From Sphagnum compactum (Eukaryota > Bryophyta > Sphagnopsida > Sphagnales), in assembly GCA_965153455.1 (NCBI GenBank), contig OZ234494.1, positions 3,782,001-3,846,000 of the forward strand: 64,000 nt of DNA, in the 5' to 3' direction. The notes under the pieces are model-generated. The model had not been told where the DNA came from, ran no database searches, and saw nothing but the letters and a program-made list of their open reading frames with translations. Below are positions 47,323 to 58,200 of the stretch, one piece after another. Within the stretch, counting starts at the first letter, position 1. Each line of letters opens with the position of its first letter. The translations under genes and the position numbers were made by a program.

Positions 47323-47441
47323 CTCAGTTGGCTCTTCGTGTGAGTCTACTTGCAATTCTACCATCCTCTTCTGATTAGCTGCTAATACTTCTATTGCAGT
47401 GCAACATATAGGCACATCCATAAAAAAAGCTTCCTTAACAT
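47323..47441 (-). other. Candidate internal exon
   Basis: Bounded by acceptor TCTGTGCAG and donor ACTGAG|GTGGGA. The 119 bp between them encode DVKEAFFMDVPICCTAIEVL followed by AANQKRMVELQVDSHEEPTE, with an ordinary globular composition. No family recognised. Confidence 0.25.
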
Positions 47442-47523
47442 CTGCACAGATTTGCAATATTTTGAACTGGAAGAGTAAATTCTCGAAGACTATAACATTA
47501 ACCCAGACAAGCATGTGTGAGCA

Positions 47524-47684
47524 TCAATCTAGAATGCATCTCTGTCTAAGTATTGAGACCATGCCACTTGCAAGGTCTTCCCGTTGCACATTCTCTTCAC
47601 CTTTCTTAGACAAGGGACTTTGACAATCATGAACTATATGCATCAGCCTCCGGGCTTTCTTATCAGCCATGAGAAATTTCCTTT
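47524..47684 (-). other. Candidate exon beginning near MADKKARR
   Basis: Opens after a possible acceptor (AATGTTCAG) or at the ATG at 47670. It encodes MADKKARRLMHIVHDCQSPL then SKKGEENVQREDLASGMVSI, ending at a stop at 47524. Composition is strongly protein-like (basic, amphipathic) and unlike random AT-rich DNA. It lies 80 bp upstream of the 47323-47441 candidate in the same orientation. Joining the two would need a donor that I cannot see clearly. Could be a decayed gene. Confidence 0.25.
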
Positions 47685-47706
47685 CTGAACATTGCACTCT
47701 TTACCT

Positions 47707-47900
47707 AAGAGCATCCCCACCCACACCCCTCGCTATTTGGGCCTCTATGTATGTTTATCACATCCAACGTACAGTGTTGATTATTCCCTCACCCTCACCC
47801 ATACACATGGAAAATTGGACAATATAAAGTAAGAGACTATTTAAGTGTCACCAACTGGACCAATCATTATTGCTAGCCAATCAAAAAAAATTATTTCCTT
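47707..47900. repeat. Left-end fragment of the GAGCATCC MITE family
   Basis: Starts AAGAGCATCCCCACCCACAC, matching the left end of the 41249-41624 element. It also shares the internal 'AATCATTATTGCTAGCCAATC' / 'AATGATTGG' type segment. The inverted right end is missing or decayed. Confidence 0.5.
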
Positions 47901-48710
47901 TTCCTCGGCCTCTTAGAGGTCGCTGAATCAGGGGCATCTTTACATGTCAAACTGCATTTGGTACTATTTGAAGGTTTTACTTCATCCAAATTAGTGTGAA
48001 CAGGTCATTTTACTGCTGTAGGTGGCAATGCTTTAGCATGAGGACAAACCTCTTCTTCTGTTGGCCATCAAACCAGTTAATTGTGCTACTATTGACAACA
48101 CCAGAATGAATTGAGAACAGATCCAAAAGAAAAGATGAACAAAACAACCTTGGGTGAAAATCCTCATGTATGTTCAGGATAGATTATTTTCAGTACTGAG
48201 GCTTGTTAGACATTGTTTGTGAGAGCCATTATGGTGAGGGATCTTCAATGGAAGATCTCTGCAACCAGGGATTTTGTTTTTGGTTAAATGTAGTTTTTAA
48301 GCAAACGTTCGTCAGCTGTTACACATTGTTTGTGAAGGCCCCATTGTCTGGAAATTATGGCATGGACCTTGAGTTCTGCTCTCAATTCTCACACCATAAT
48401 GTCCTTCGATCTCTCTTCATGCAACATAGGTAATCAATTTGTGTGGAGGTCAAGGGGAGGATGAATTGAGCACCAAGCTTTTCAGTTAGGAAATTTGCTG
48501 TCAGATACTTTTTCACAGAGTACCACCAATTGACCATACCTGAAACCTGATGACTCCTTTGCATTCTGAGCTCAAATCACAAATTGAACCCAAAAAACAC
48601 TGTAGTGTATGTAGTATACAAAATACTTCTCAAGTCTCTATTGACTTGGGCACCAAGTTAGTTGTGGTGTTGGTGGTGTTCAAGAATACAATTACCGCAT
48701 ACCCTGGACC
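47901..48710. other. Gene-free sequence
   Basis: Contains a near-direct repetition of GTTAGACATTGTTTGTGA (48208) and GTTACACATTGTTTGTGA (48318), about 110 bp apart. Frames up to 76 codons, none recognised. Confidence 0.45.
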
Positions 48711-48990
48711 AGTGTTTTGTTTTCTGGCTAAATTTATTCAGTTGGAAAATAAAATCAAATGTCTAAAAGTATGTCCTTTCTTGGGTTTTCCAGTCACCAA
48801 ATTTTGAAAAAACAAAATGAAGATTTTTTGCCAGATTTCTCTGTTGAGTTCTAACATGTAGCCAAAATTGTGAAGGCTGATTAAACCTTTTTTACTTTCC
48901 ATATCATGTTTATAGCCAAATTTGGCTAAACTATCTTATGGATGATGGCCACTTCAGCTACATCACCAAAATGGAAAAAGTTTAAACTGT
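48711..48990. repeat. 'AGCCAAATTTGGCT'-family copy with CAGTG left end
   Basis: Begins CAGTGTTTTGTTTTCTGGCT and contains TTGCCAGATTTCTCTGTTG, TGTAGCCAAAATTGTG, TTATAGCCAAATTTGGCTAA and GGATGATGGCCACTTC. It is the most complete copy in the window. The right terminus is not clear. Non-autonomous, no coding capacity. Confidence 0.55.
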
Positions 48991-50880
48991 TCTACCAGAC
49001 TTGCTCATGATAATCAACAATTTTCATCGAAATAATTAACAGAAAGAGATGGTACAGAGTAATGTGTCCTTAAAATTATGCAAAGCCAATAATTTTAGTT
49101 AAAGGTCAATTATTGAACAATTGCATTGCCACAATTACAATGGTTAAGCAATGCCACTTCCAGAAGGATGGTGTAACCTTTTGGGGTGCCTTAAAAGGTG
49201 AAAAACCATTAAATCACTCCGAGTTGGCAAAGTACACGCAACTTATTATAAACCCTAAATCTTAATCAACATCCCCAATTGGATTTAGATACAACGAATT
49301 CTCCCCAAGACCTTGCAAGTGCATTCTCTTCAACAAGGCCAGTCACTTCATAGGCAAAATATCTACACCTTCCCAACCGTTATATGTTTCATTTCGTACT
49401 ACGTCAAAATTGCCATCCATGTTTATTCCTACACATCGTTGTTGTTGTTACAAATGGCCACAATTAACTTTGTTTTTAACAACCCAATCATCCATGAGCT
49501 TAGTTTCATTAATCAAGATAACAACGTCACAACTAGAAAAAATTTATCGACATGATCACTTGGCTGTTGACTAATTGTAGTTATCTTGTTTGACTGTATG
49601 AAATGTATAGTTGATCAATGTGATGACATGGTCAATTGGGTACCTTAATTTTCTCATCTACTAATAAGAGAAAACTAGTATATAAGAGAAAACCAATAAA
49701 TATATGAACGTGTAATGCATTGCCCCTAAATCCTCGCCCACCTTTCCCTTTTTTGTCTTATGTTTACATATGGTTTTCAATAGTTCGTCATTATTTATGT
49801 CAAATTTCAAAATTACAAGAGAAAGGGGTTAAATAAATTGGCTTAAAAAAGGAACGTTATCAATTTATTTTAATATTTACCATGGACACAAAAAGGGATG
49901 TGTTGATCTTAGGTACAATGTTTTACAACTAATTGAATTAATCATTTACTTATAAAGTTCAACTTCTCAATCTATTTTTAAAACAATTCAACTTGGCTAT
50001 CTAAAAAAGCCTTGAACTTATGTTTAACAGTTGCCTTTCATGAATCTTGTTTAGATTCTAATTCTAACAAACAGCTAATTCCATGGGTCAGTTCTTGTAT
50101 CAATTTCACTAAAAGGGTGCTAGTTTGGGTTTGGGTTTTGAACCCCAAGTTTAACATTGTAAATGGAGGAGCCTTCCAACCATGGTTTGGACATGTACGC
50201 ATGCACACAATATAGGGCTCTTCAAAAAAGGTTAGGAAAGAAATATGATTTGCTTTGATTGGTCGGCCAAACGACTGGCCCATGTGACATGGCATTGAAT
50301 TGATTTCTCACTCTACATTGTTCAACATTTCACATTTATGGTTGGAGATGGGAAAAAACTTGCACTTTATTTTGGATGTGGTAGATATTGATAAAGGTTC
50401 ATATATAAGGTGTGGGAAGACTTATTCTAACTTATTTTTAATTCATTTATCCTTCAAGAATAACACAAACATGGTTTATTGGTTTCATATGAGGAAAAAA
50501 AACACCCAATGATATTAGGGTTTTTCTTAAAGCGTTGCCCTGTTTGGCCTGACTCTCACTTATTGTTTGGCTCCTATGCCCTTGGTGCCTAGAAAGTCAA
50601 AGTCCTCAAAACATAGACCAAATTCACAAAACCTAGCATGGGATCCCCAAAACCAGTTTCAACAACATTTCCTTTTGTACCCATGGGTTGTCCACCTATA
50701 GTCTATGTTATGAAAGGATATACATGAAGAAGCTTTAAAGGGGTTATGGGGTTAAAGCCTAAAGGGCTATGGGGGTTGTAAGGACTATAGGCTAAAAATT
50801 ACATGTTTATATGCTAATGGACTATATGGCTATGGGTTATGAGCTATATGGTTATAGGTTATATGGGGGTTATAGGTTAT
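48991..50880. other. Gene-free AT-rich sequence
   Basis: Only short frames (up to 85 codons) without motifs. Nothing recognised. Confidence 0.5.
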
Positions 50881-51085
50881 ATGTTTAGGGTTTTAAGTTT
50901 TTCATTTTAGGGTTTGTATTTGGCTTTTTTTAAGTTTGAGTTTTACAATTTAGTTCTAAAGGTTTAGGGGTTAGAGTTTTGGGTTTACATTTGAAAGTTT
51001 TGTGGTTAAATTCTAGGGTTATTTTAGGGTTTAACGATTGAAATTTTAAGATTTATTATTTAGGCTTTTTGTTTAGGCATTTTAA
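50881..51085. repeat. Degenerate telomere-like (TTTAGGG) sequence
   Basis: The plus strand carries scattered, decayed copies of the plant telomere unit: TTTAGGGTTTTAAG, TTTTAGGGTTTG, GGTTTAGGGGTTAGAG and ATTTTAGGGTTTAACG. The preceding 50740-50880 is a related run of GGGTTATAGG/CTATATGG words. This looks like an old interstitial telomere-like or low-complexity array. Confidence 0.5.
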
Positions 51086-51225
51086 GGTTTAAACATGAAA
51101 TGTATCAAATTACATTTCAAATAAATTTTTTTAAATGAATTTTAAGGGTTTAAAAATCCAAAAGCTTTGAAATATCAAAGCCTTTGGGTTCTTTTGAGTT
51201 TTGAGGGGTTTTTGAAAGATTTTTA

Positions 51226-51560
51226 AACAAAATAAAATCAAGAAAAGAAGGCCATGGAGAGTAAGACCAAAACAAAACCAAGAAAACGAATACCGTCACC
51301 ATTAGGAGGAAGATTTTTTTAACCAAAATAGAACCAAGAAATGAAGGCCATCACTATCAAGAGGAGGGATTTTTAAACCCAAAACAACACCAAAATGAAG
51401 AGAGCCATCATGATGAGAACGGTAGATCAAAATAGAACCAACAAAAAGAATACCATCACCATCCAAAGGAGGATTTTTAAGACCAAAACAAAACCAAGAA
51501 GAGGAGGACCATCACCGTTGAGGAGGGTTTTTTAATGCAAAACATAGCCAAGAAGAGGAT
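51226..51560. repeat. ~55-bp degenerate tandem repeat, about six units
   Basis: Versions of ACCAAAACAAAACCAAGAA start near 51228, 51266, 51322, 51376, 51425, 51482 and 51537. Each is followed by GAAGGCCATCACCAT- and AGGAGGATTTTT-like words. Unit lengths vary from about 40 to 58 bp. Purine-rich on the plus strand, no meaningful open frame. Confidence 0.8.
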
Positions 51561-52330
51561 GAAGATGATGTGCACATCACTAAAAAAACAGAGACTTTCG
51601 AACTCCTCCAGATGTTTTGTGTCACTCCACGCTATAACCCCTCTTGACACTCAACTCTAAAAGTTCCAAGGGTTCATGTTCTCCCCCAATGTTGCACCAA
51701 AGATAGCGTGAACCCTCATTGCCTCCTCCCACAAGAGCATGTGTTCATCCCAAAAAAGAAACTTCACAAAAAGCTTATGAAAACAGTTTCACATGTGATG
51801 AAGTGATGAACAAAAAAGCTCAACATGGAACTTGTTTCATGCCAAATCTTGGTGCAAATTCAAGTTTCAGGCCTCATTGAGACACCATGTAAAACTTTCA
51901 TGCCAAGTTTAGAGGTGTGACCAGTGTTTCACTCAAACATGAGGTTCTAGCCCTATGTTTGAACGGACTTTATCAAAAAGTCTATTAGTTTCAAAGTTTT
52001 GTTGGGAGAGAAACCACGGGTGCCCACTGCCAACACTCATAGTAGTGTAGGCCTCCACATTAAACTAATCTCAAAATTAATTAGAGCTCCTGCTTCACCA
52101 TATTAGGTGTTTTGCCAATTCAGGATTTAAGGTAATAGTTTCTGCTCCTCTAAAACTACCTTACCAATCAATAATCTGCTAAATGAGAAACTAAGTGCTG
52201 CAGATCTGGCAATTGATGCCAATGCTCAGTCCACTCCAAGTTGTATGTTCCTGATCCTAGCTACAAGACTATTTTGAGCTCTAAAATGTCTTCCTCAACA
52301 TGGAGTTGTTGCATCCATAGAGTGCTGAAG
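51561..52330. other. Gene-free sequence
   Basis: Nothing recognised. Mixed composition and short frames. Confidence 0.5.
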
Positions 52331-52718
52331 AGAGAGCTTGAAATGATAGATGTTGAATTAAAGGGATGGGGGATCTATGGCTAATATTGGGAATCCAAGT
52401 GTTAGAGAGAGAGAGAGATTGACTAGTGTCAGGTAAGTACTATGGCCCTGGATGATGGAATTACTAGTTGTAAGGGCCTGCACTAGGCAACATTAGGCAA
52501 GAGAGAGAGATTATGAAAAGACAGATATTGATTAAAGAGATGGGAAATCTATGGCCGCTATTGTGAATCCAAGTCTTGCAGAGACAGAGAGATTGGCAAA
52601 TGTAAGATAAAGAAGCCCTTGGATGAGGGCATTACCAAAGTAAGGGCTCACACTTGGTGACACTAGGCTATTACCTAGTGCAGGCCCTTACTCTTGGTAT
52701 GCCCTCTTACCCGTGGGA
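52331..52718. repeat. ~170-bp direct repeat ending in a fold-back (GGTAAGG family)
   Basis: The order GAAATGATAGATGTTGAATTA - GGGATGGGGGATCTATGGC - GGGAATCCAAGTGTT - (GA)n - GATTGACTAGTG recurs about 170 bp later as GAAAAGACAGATATTGATTA - GAGATGGGAAATCTATGGCC - TGAATCCAAGTCTT - GATTGGCAAATG. The second copy runs into a fold-back: CCCTTGGATGAGGGCATTAC and AAAGTAAGGGC, mirrored at 52676-52718. The arms match the 95-bp MITE at 43224. Confidence 0.7.
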
Positions 52719-53189
52719 AAGAAAGAGGACACTGGACAAGCTCAATCAACACAGATATGTATGACTTTATGAACTTACCTTGTCCCAATTCCTAACTACC
52801 CACACCCCAACCTACCCTTTTTGGAAAACTTGCAATGGTGGCAAGCTTATTTGCAAGAAACATAGTGGATAGGATTGTGGTGCTGCTTGAATGGTTCCAT
52901 GTTTAAACAAGAAAATTTATAAGCTTTCCAGGTTAAAGGCAACATGGTAATCTTTTATCAATCAACTTCTTGTGGACTTTCAGGGGTTGTAGATGAGTTT
53001 CAGCAGTGGCGCAGCAGAATTACACTCATATACATACATTCAACCAGAACCTGATTTCAGCATGCATGAACCCATCCCCAAAGCTATCCATTCATACTCA
53101 AGATGAGGGTCTTAGCCAACAAACAAATGCATCAAAATGAACTTCATACAATAACTTCAAAAGAATGTTGCATATCATCGCTCGAAACT
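52719..53189. other. Gene-free sequence
   Basis: No exon or RNA recognised. Confidence 0.5.
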
Positions 53190-53750
53190 ATTAGAATGTA
53201 ACAGGGAAAGTAATGACTCTAAAAGTACGTATTCAATCCCAAGAGGTTGAATTGGATATGTAAGTATGCTATTCAAATTAGCTATGTCAGATCACAAATC
53301 CCCTCATCAACAATTTCCTTTTGCTAACACAGCAATCTAGTCCAACCCTAGGAGTACATAATTTGATTCCAATCGGTTGAATTGCAGAGGAAAAACTAAG
53401 TATTGACATCACAAATCTCATTCCCAAGAGATTGAATTGGATATGTAAATATGGTATTCAAATTAGCTATGGTCAGATCACAAATCTCCTCATCAACAAA
53501 ATTGCTTTTACTAACACAACAATCCAATTCGAGAATACATACATAATTTGATCCCAGTGGGTTGGATTGGAGATATAATTGTCATCACAAATCTGCTTGC
53601 AAACAATCCATTTCAACTCTAAAAGTACATATTCAATCCCAAGAATTGGATATGTAAATATGGTATTCGAATTAGCTATGGTCAGATCACAAATCTCCTC
53701 ATCAGCGAAATTGCTTTTGCTAACACAAAAATCCACCAAAGCAAGTTTGT
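53190..53750. repeat. ~190-210-bp tandem repeat, three copies
   Basis: ATCACAAATCYCCTCATCA starts at 53291, 53477 and 53686 (spacing 186 and 209 bp). Each is preceded by TTGAATTGGATATGTAA or a shortened version and by ATTCAAATTAGCTATG. Each is followed by TTGCTTTTRCTAACACA. Frames on both strands (53473-53863) run through the repeat and are not considered genes. Confidence 0.85.
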
Positions 53751-53989
53751 CAAGTTTGCATCAGCAAGCATTTGTGATCTTATCTTTCTGCTCTCTCTTC
53801 AGAATCTCCTTGCAGCTTTTGAATTTGAGTCTCCCACAGCAATCAAGCCTCATCATGTGTTGATAACAACCAGAGTAGGGACTCAATAGAGATGAAGGAG
53901 CAAAGGCTGATATGAATATTTAATTGAAAGAACGGATATGCTTCAAGGTCAAGAGAATCATCAAACTTTTGTCAAGGTCGAAAGAATAG

Positions 53990-54650
53990 GTTACCTCTAA
54001 AAGCGGACGAAGGATTTGCAGTTTGAATTCCACACCAATTGTTCAGCGGAGGAGCCATTTTATGAGCAATTCATTCGAGCATGCGAGAAACCTGATCATC
54101 TTTGACGCTTCTAGTGTGTCTCAGAAACGGATGAGTAGTAGTGCACTGTGGTCCGAGTCTCTCTCCTCAGGCATGCAGCAGCATCATTCCTTGCTTGCTT
54201 TCGCCCCAATGTATGACTCACGATGCAGAGAGTTCAAGATTTCTAGGAAAGCACATGTACATTAATATTGTTTTGTGCTGCTATTAAGACAAGAAGAGGC
54301 ATTGCATATATTTCCTTTCAACAATTTCCATAACACCTACAAGATACATACCGCCCCCTTGTTGGCTCCACAACCTACGTATGAAAAGAACGGTCTAGGC
54401 CTAGATGGAGCTCGCAAGGTCACGATCTGGTGGGCGGTTAAAAGTTTCTCCCATCCATCTCCATGCTCTCGCACATCCTCCTTTCGTCTGCGATCCCTTC
54501 CAAACACAACAACAACAACAAAAATTGCAGCAGGCATACAAAAGACATCCATATCCTGGTGGCTACAAAGGTCGCGACGGTACGACACAACAAGATCATT
54601 CAAGAACCTGCATGGAGTGAAAAAGTGAAGGCCATGTTGGAAAAAGAATA
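53990..54650 (+). promoter_or_regulatory. CpG-richer region, possible promoter/5' exons of the EF-hand gene
   Basis: This stretch has more CpG and fewer homopolymers than its flanks and lies 0.5-1 kb upstream of the first supported exon of the EF-hand gene. A frame from an ATG at 54405 (MELARSRSGGRLKVSPIHLH, 71 codons) contains a Gln tract and AYKRHPYPGGYKGRDGTTQQ. It could be a 5' exon or leader ORF. No phase-compatible join to 55069 could be proved. Transcription start not determined. Confidence 0.25.
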
Positions 54651-54666
54651 CACACACACACACACA

Positions 54667-54704
<38 letters not shown>

Positions 54705-54712
54705 CTCTCTCT
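54651..54712. repeat. (AC)n(TC)n microsatellite
   Basis: ACACACACACACACACAC is followed by about fifteen CT units and interrupted TGTGTCTCTC. Both strands read as low-complexity peptides. Not coding. Confidence 0.95.
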
Positions 54713-55068
54713 GTGTCTGTGCACATTCATGCTTGAAAACCATTCTTCTTGTTGGGGCCAAGATGGACACGACACGGAATCCTCTGGTTGAGCTTACATA
54801 CTCCCTTCCTCTCAAACCACGTTTTGCAGAATTCTGAATCATATTTTAAGATCTAGGCCTCTGTCTCTATAGCCAATATTGTAAACAAGATGATGTGTCA
54901 AGCTTCATAACTGTGCTTGTCCAACTCTTGAATCATGCAAAGTTAGTATTGAAGAATGTGAGTGAGGGACTGACTACTAACTTCATCATCATGGTTTTGC
55001 AAAATTATCATGCTTTCACATCAACTCAGAAGATGTGCTGCTCAACTACATTTAAACTGGAAAAAAAG

Positions 55069-55221
55069 GTGAAATTTTATGTGCTCCTCAGGATGTTGTT
55101 GCAAAGATGGGATACACAAATTGGTTGCGTGTACATGGGAAGCTCTTGAGACCTGACTTGAGCAAAGAACAACATCTGGAACTGAAAGAATGTTTTGAAC
55201 TTCTTGACACTTCTGGCAGTG
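55069..55221 (+). CDS. EF-hand gene, first supported exon
   Basis: Opens after acceptor AAAAAAAG, with an in-frame stop upstream, or starts at ATG 55107 (MGYTNWLRVHGKLLRPDLSK). It ends ECFELLDTSGS plus one base at donor CAGTG|GTAAAT. It holds the E-helix and first half of EF-loop 1. Confidence 0.7.
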
Positions 55222-58200
55222 GTAAATGTTTTAAACCTTTGAGCTTTTGTGTTTAAAATTTGTATCTTGTCAAGTTGAGATTGCCCAAGAATCATGCAAA
55301 ATTTTGTGAAATTTTGAATTGGTTTTGGCTTCAAATTATTAGTTGTTTCTGCTAATATTTGTCATCAGCTTAAATCACCTTCTTCTCTTCAATTCATGTT
55401 TAGTACTTTGTAATTGAGGTGTCATTTTGAAATCTAGAATTACTTCTGAAAGTTTGATGGTCATTTTGACAAGTTTTATCAAGTATTGCAGGGACCTAAG
55501 CAATTGTGGATTTTGTAATTGAGATCGTTCAATGATGCAAGCACATAATGTAGCCTGGAGCATTATATTTGTGTGACAGGAAAAAAAATTCAATCTAGTG
55601 CTTATGACAAAAAATTTGGATGGTGATGAAGGCAGGGTGGATACATATGCCAGAACTTGTGACAGCCTTCCATGTACTCGGTATGGATGTGAAGCAAGCA
55701 GAAGTTAATGCAATCATGGCTGAGGCGAGTCCTGTTGGGAATACCCACATGGTATTAGCTCCATCTTGACCTTGGTTTGCTACCAAACTCTAGGGTTTCC
55801 TTTTCTTTTCATAACAATATTATGGAGAGCTGGGCATTCATGAAGGAGGGATTCATTGACCTTCATGAAAATGCTCTAGATAATCCATTGGGGGTTGATT
55901 GTGATTCTTCACACACAATCTGTGACCACCATGCTTACTTTAGTGGTGCCTTTTGCTGTTGTTGAAGATGGAATTTAAAGCCTGAAATCATATGTACCAT
56001 ATCTTCCATGACTCCCTTTCTTCAAACAGGTAGAGTTTGCACATTTTATGCAAATAATGATGAAAAACTTGGACAAGATCCCAACAGATGTCTATGTCCC
56101 CAGAGATGATGGTATGCAATATAATGCCTCTTGGGATTTTAATGTGGTGCTGATCCCTAATATTCTTGAAAACAAACAAGAAAGAGATTTCAGTTCATGA
56201 TGTGGGCATGCTTGAGAAATATAATTGAGAGCTGCTACATTCCTGCATTCAAAAGTGAAAATGAACCACACTCAATGATGACTGTGGAAAGATTTAATTT
56301 TACTCTTTCAGCAAGTTTTGCATGTTGAATGTCTTTAATACCAGTGTCTTCATACTTGAATTTTGAATTTGCACCCTTTTTTTTCTTTTTTTTGGCAGGA
56401 AGGGGCCCAAGTGCCGAGTATTCACTTCCCTTCTGTTTCCTGGCACAAGCATACAGGCGAAAAAAAGTAAGTTCAAGAAAAATGCAGCTCGTCTGGATGA
56501 TTTCTTAAATTATGATTGTGTCTGTAATGAATGAGCTTGAATGGCACATTTTATTATTAGCAAGATGTAAACTGAAGTTCTTGAAGTAGTAGGTCTATGA
56601 ACACTAATGTGCTGTCAAATGACAATGGTTTATTGCAAAATATATATTATAATGTTGTAACCATCAACTGTTGTCATCATATTCACATCATAGAATATTT
56701 GAAGATGGGAAACTGAGTGCAGCCCACTGGACCTTTTGAAGAGAGTTTGACATCCTTGAGTATGTGATATATGTGGTTGGAAAGTTGATAGAAGCAGTAA
56801 TGGAAGGAAATAAAGCAACAATAGAGCGTATAAAGTACCGGACATTTGCAGCTGACATGGAAAGGCAAGCATTAAAAGATGAAGCAGCTGGCAAATCTAA
56901 GCAGGTTAGGGGCCAATTGAATAATGTCATTGAATAAGTTTAAAACATTATTTACTATATACAAAGTCAAATAGTGTTGTAATTTTTTTATCATGGTATA
57001 TAATCATATTTGATGGAGCATTCATTTGAATGTTTGCATGAACGACGACTTCTCAATGATTGCTAATGGAGCATGTCTCCAAATTAATGCAAACTGAAAA
57101 TCTAAGCAGATTTGGTCCAGTTGAGTATGTTGATGAATTTGAGCCAAATTAAACTATATACAAAGTTAGCATGACCTAGTTATCATACATAATTTCATGT
57201 TTGATGAGGCATTCGTTTGAATTTTTGCTATGAATATTTTCTCAATGATTGTTCTTGGAACACATCTCCAAATGATTGCAAATTGATCACATGTTGTCAC
57301 AATTTTTCTTTCCATATATTTTTAGTCAAATGAGAGGAAAGTCCAAAGCATTGTTCCCGCCTATTGCTCTATATAACTCCGTTGAATTCAAAAGTAGAAA
57401 CTCCATTGTCACACACATCCCAACACTTTCAATTGGTACTCATGTTTTCCATTATTATCTACAAGTACGACAGATTCAAAACTAGTTGCCAAATCAAAAG
57501 CAGTGAAATTACCACAATAGTGTAAAACCAACATATGACATTCAAAATGCACATTCATACTGGGACAAATATACAAGCCTCAAACTGACAGTCACCATGT
57601 ACTCCATGTCTAACCCATGGTTCAGGTTGTGAAAAAGAATTGGCGAATGTCACTTGAACAGAATCGGGTACACAGTTGACTATTATTTCAAACTCTCTAA
57701 TTTCCAATTTTACTGTGATGATCTACACCCCACTGACTCCAAAATTATCAACATGTGAATGTCCTGCTACCAGTTTACAGCTGCTGCATATGAGCTTCAG
57801 GTCAAGTCATCAAATTTAATTGATGAATAAATTTGCATAGAACTTGGATGTACAAACCCTTGGCAACACTGAAATTTGCAGTGAGAAAGTACCATGTCTG
57901 TCACTCAATGATGAGTTGAGCTCAGAAATTGGTTGCAGAGATCCCAACACATTGGCAAGATGAGATTAAAGCATGGCCCCAAAAAGGAACATGTCATAAT
58001 TGGTATGGAAATGTATCTGAAAGTTCTTGCCATATTTACGATTATGGTTAACACAATTTTTGTTGATCAACTGTAGACATAAGTTTTCAAAACATCTAAC
58101 TTGAAGGCAGAGATATTTAATACTGTGCAAATGAAAATATATATAAGAACTTGATGAATACAAAAAATGATTTTAGAAGAAGTATATGTATACATTGTTG

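Noticed and set aside
53190-53750. CRISPR-like regular repeats
   Set aside because: Units are about 200 bp and whole-unit tandem, without short repeats separated by unique spacers. The DNA is plant nuclear.
54337-54842. Frames across the (AC)n(TC)n tract
   Set aside because: Low-complexity translations of a microsatellite on both strands. Only the 54405 frame was kept, as a weak 5'-exon candidate.
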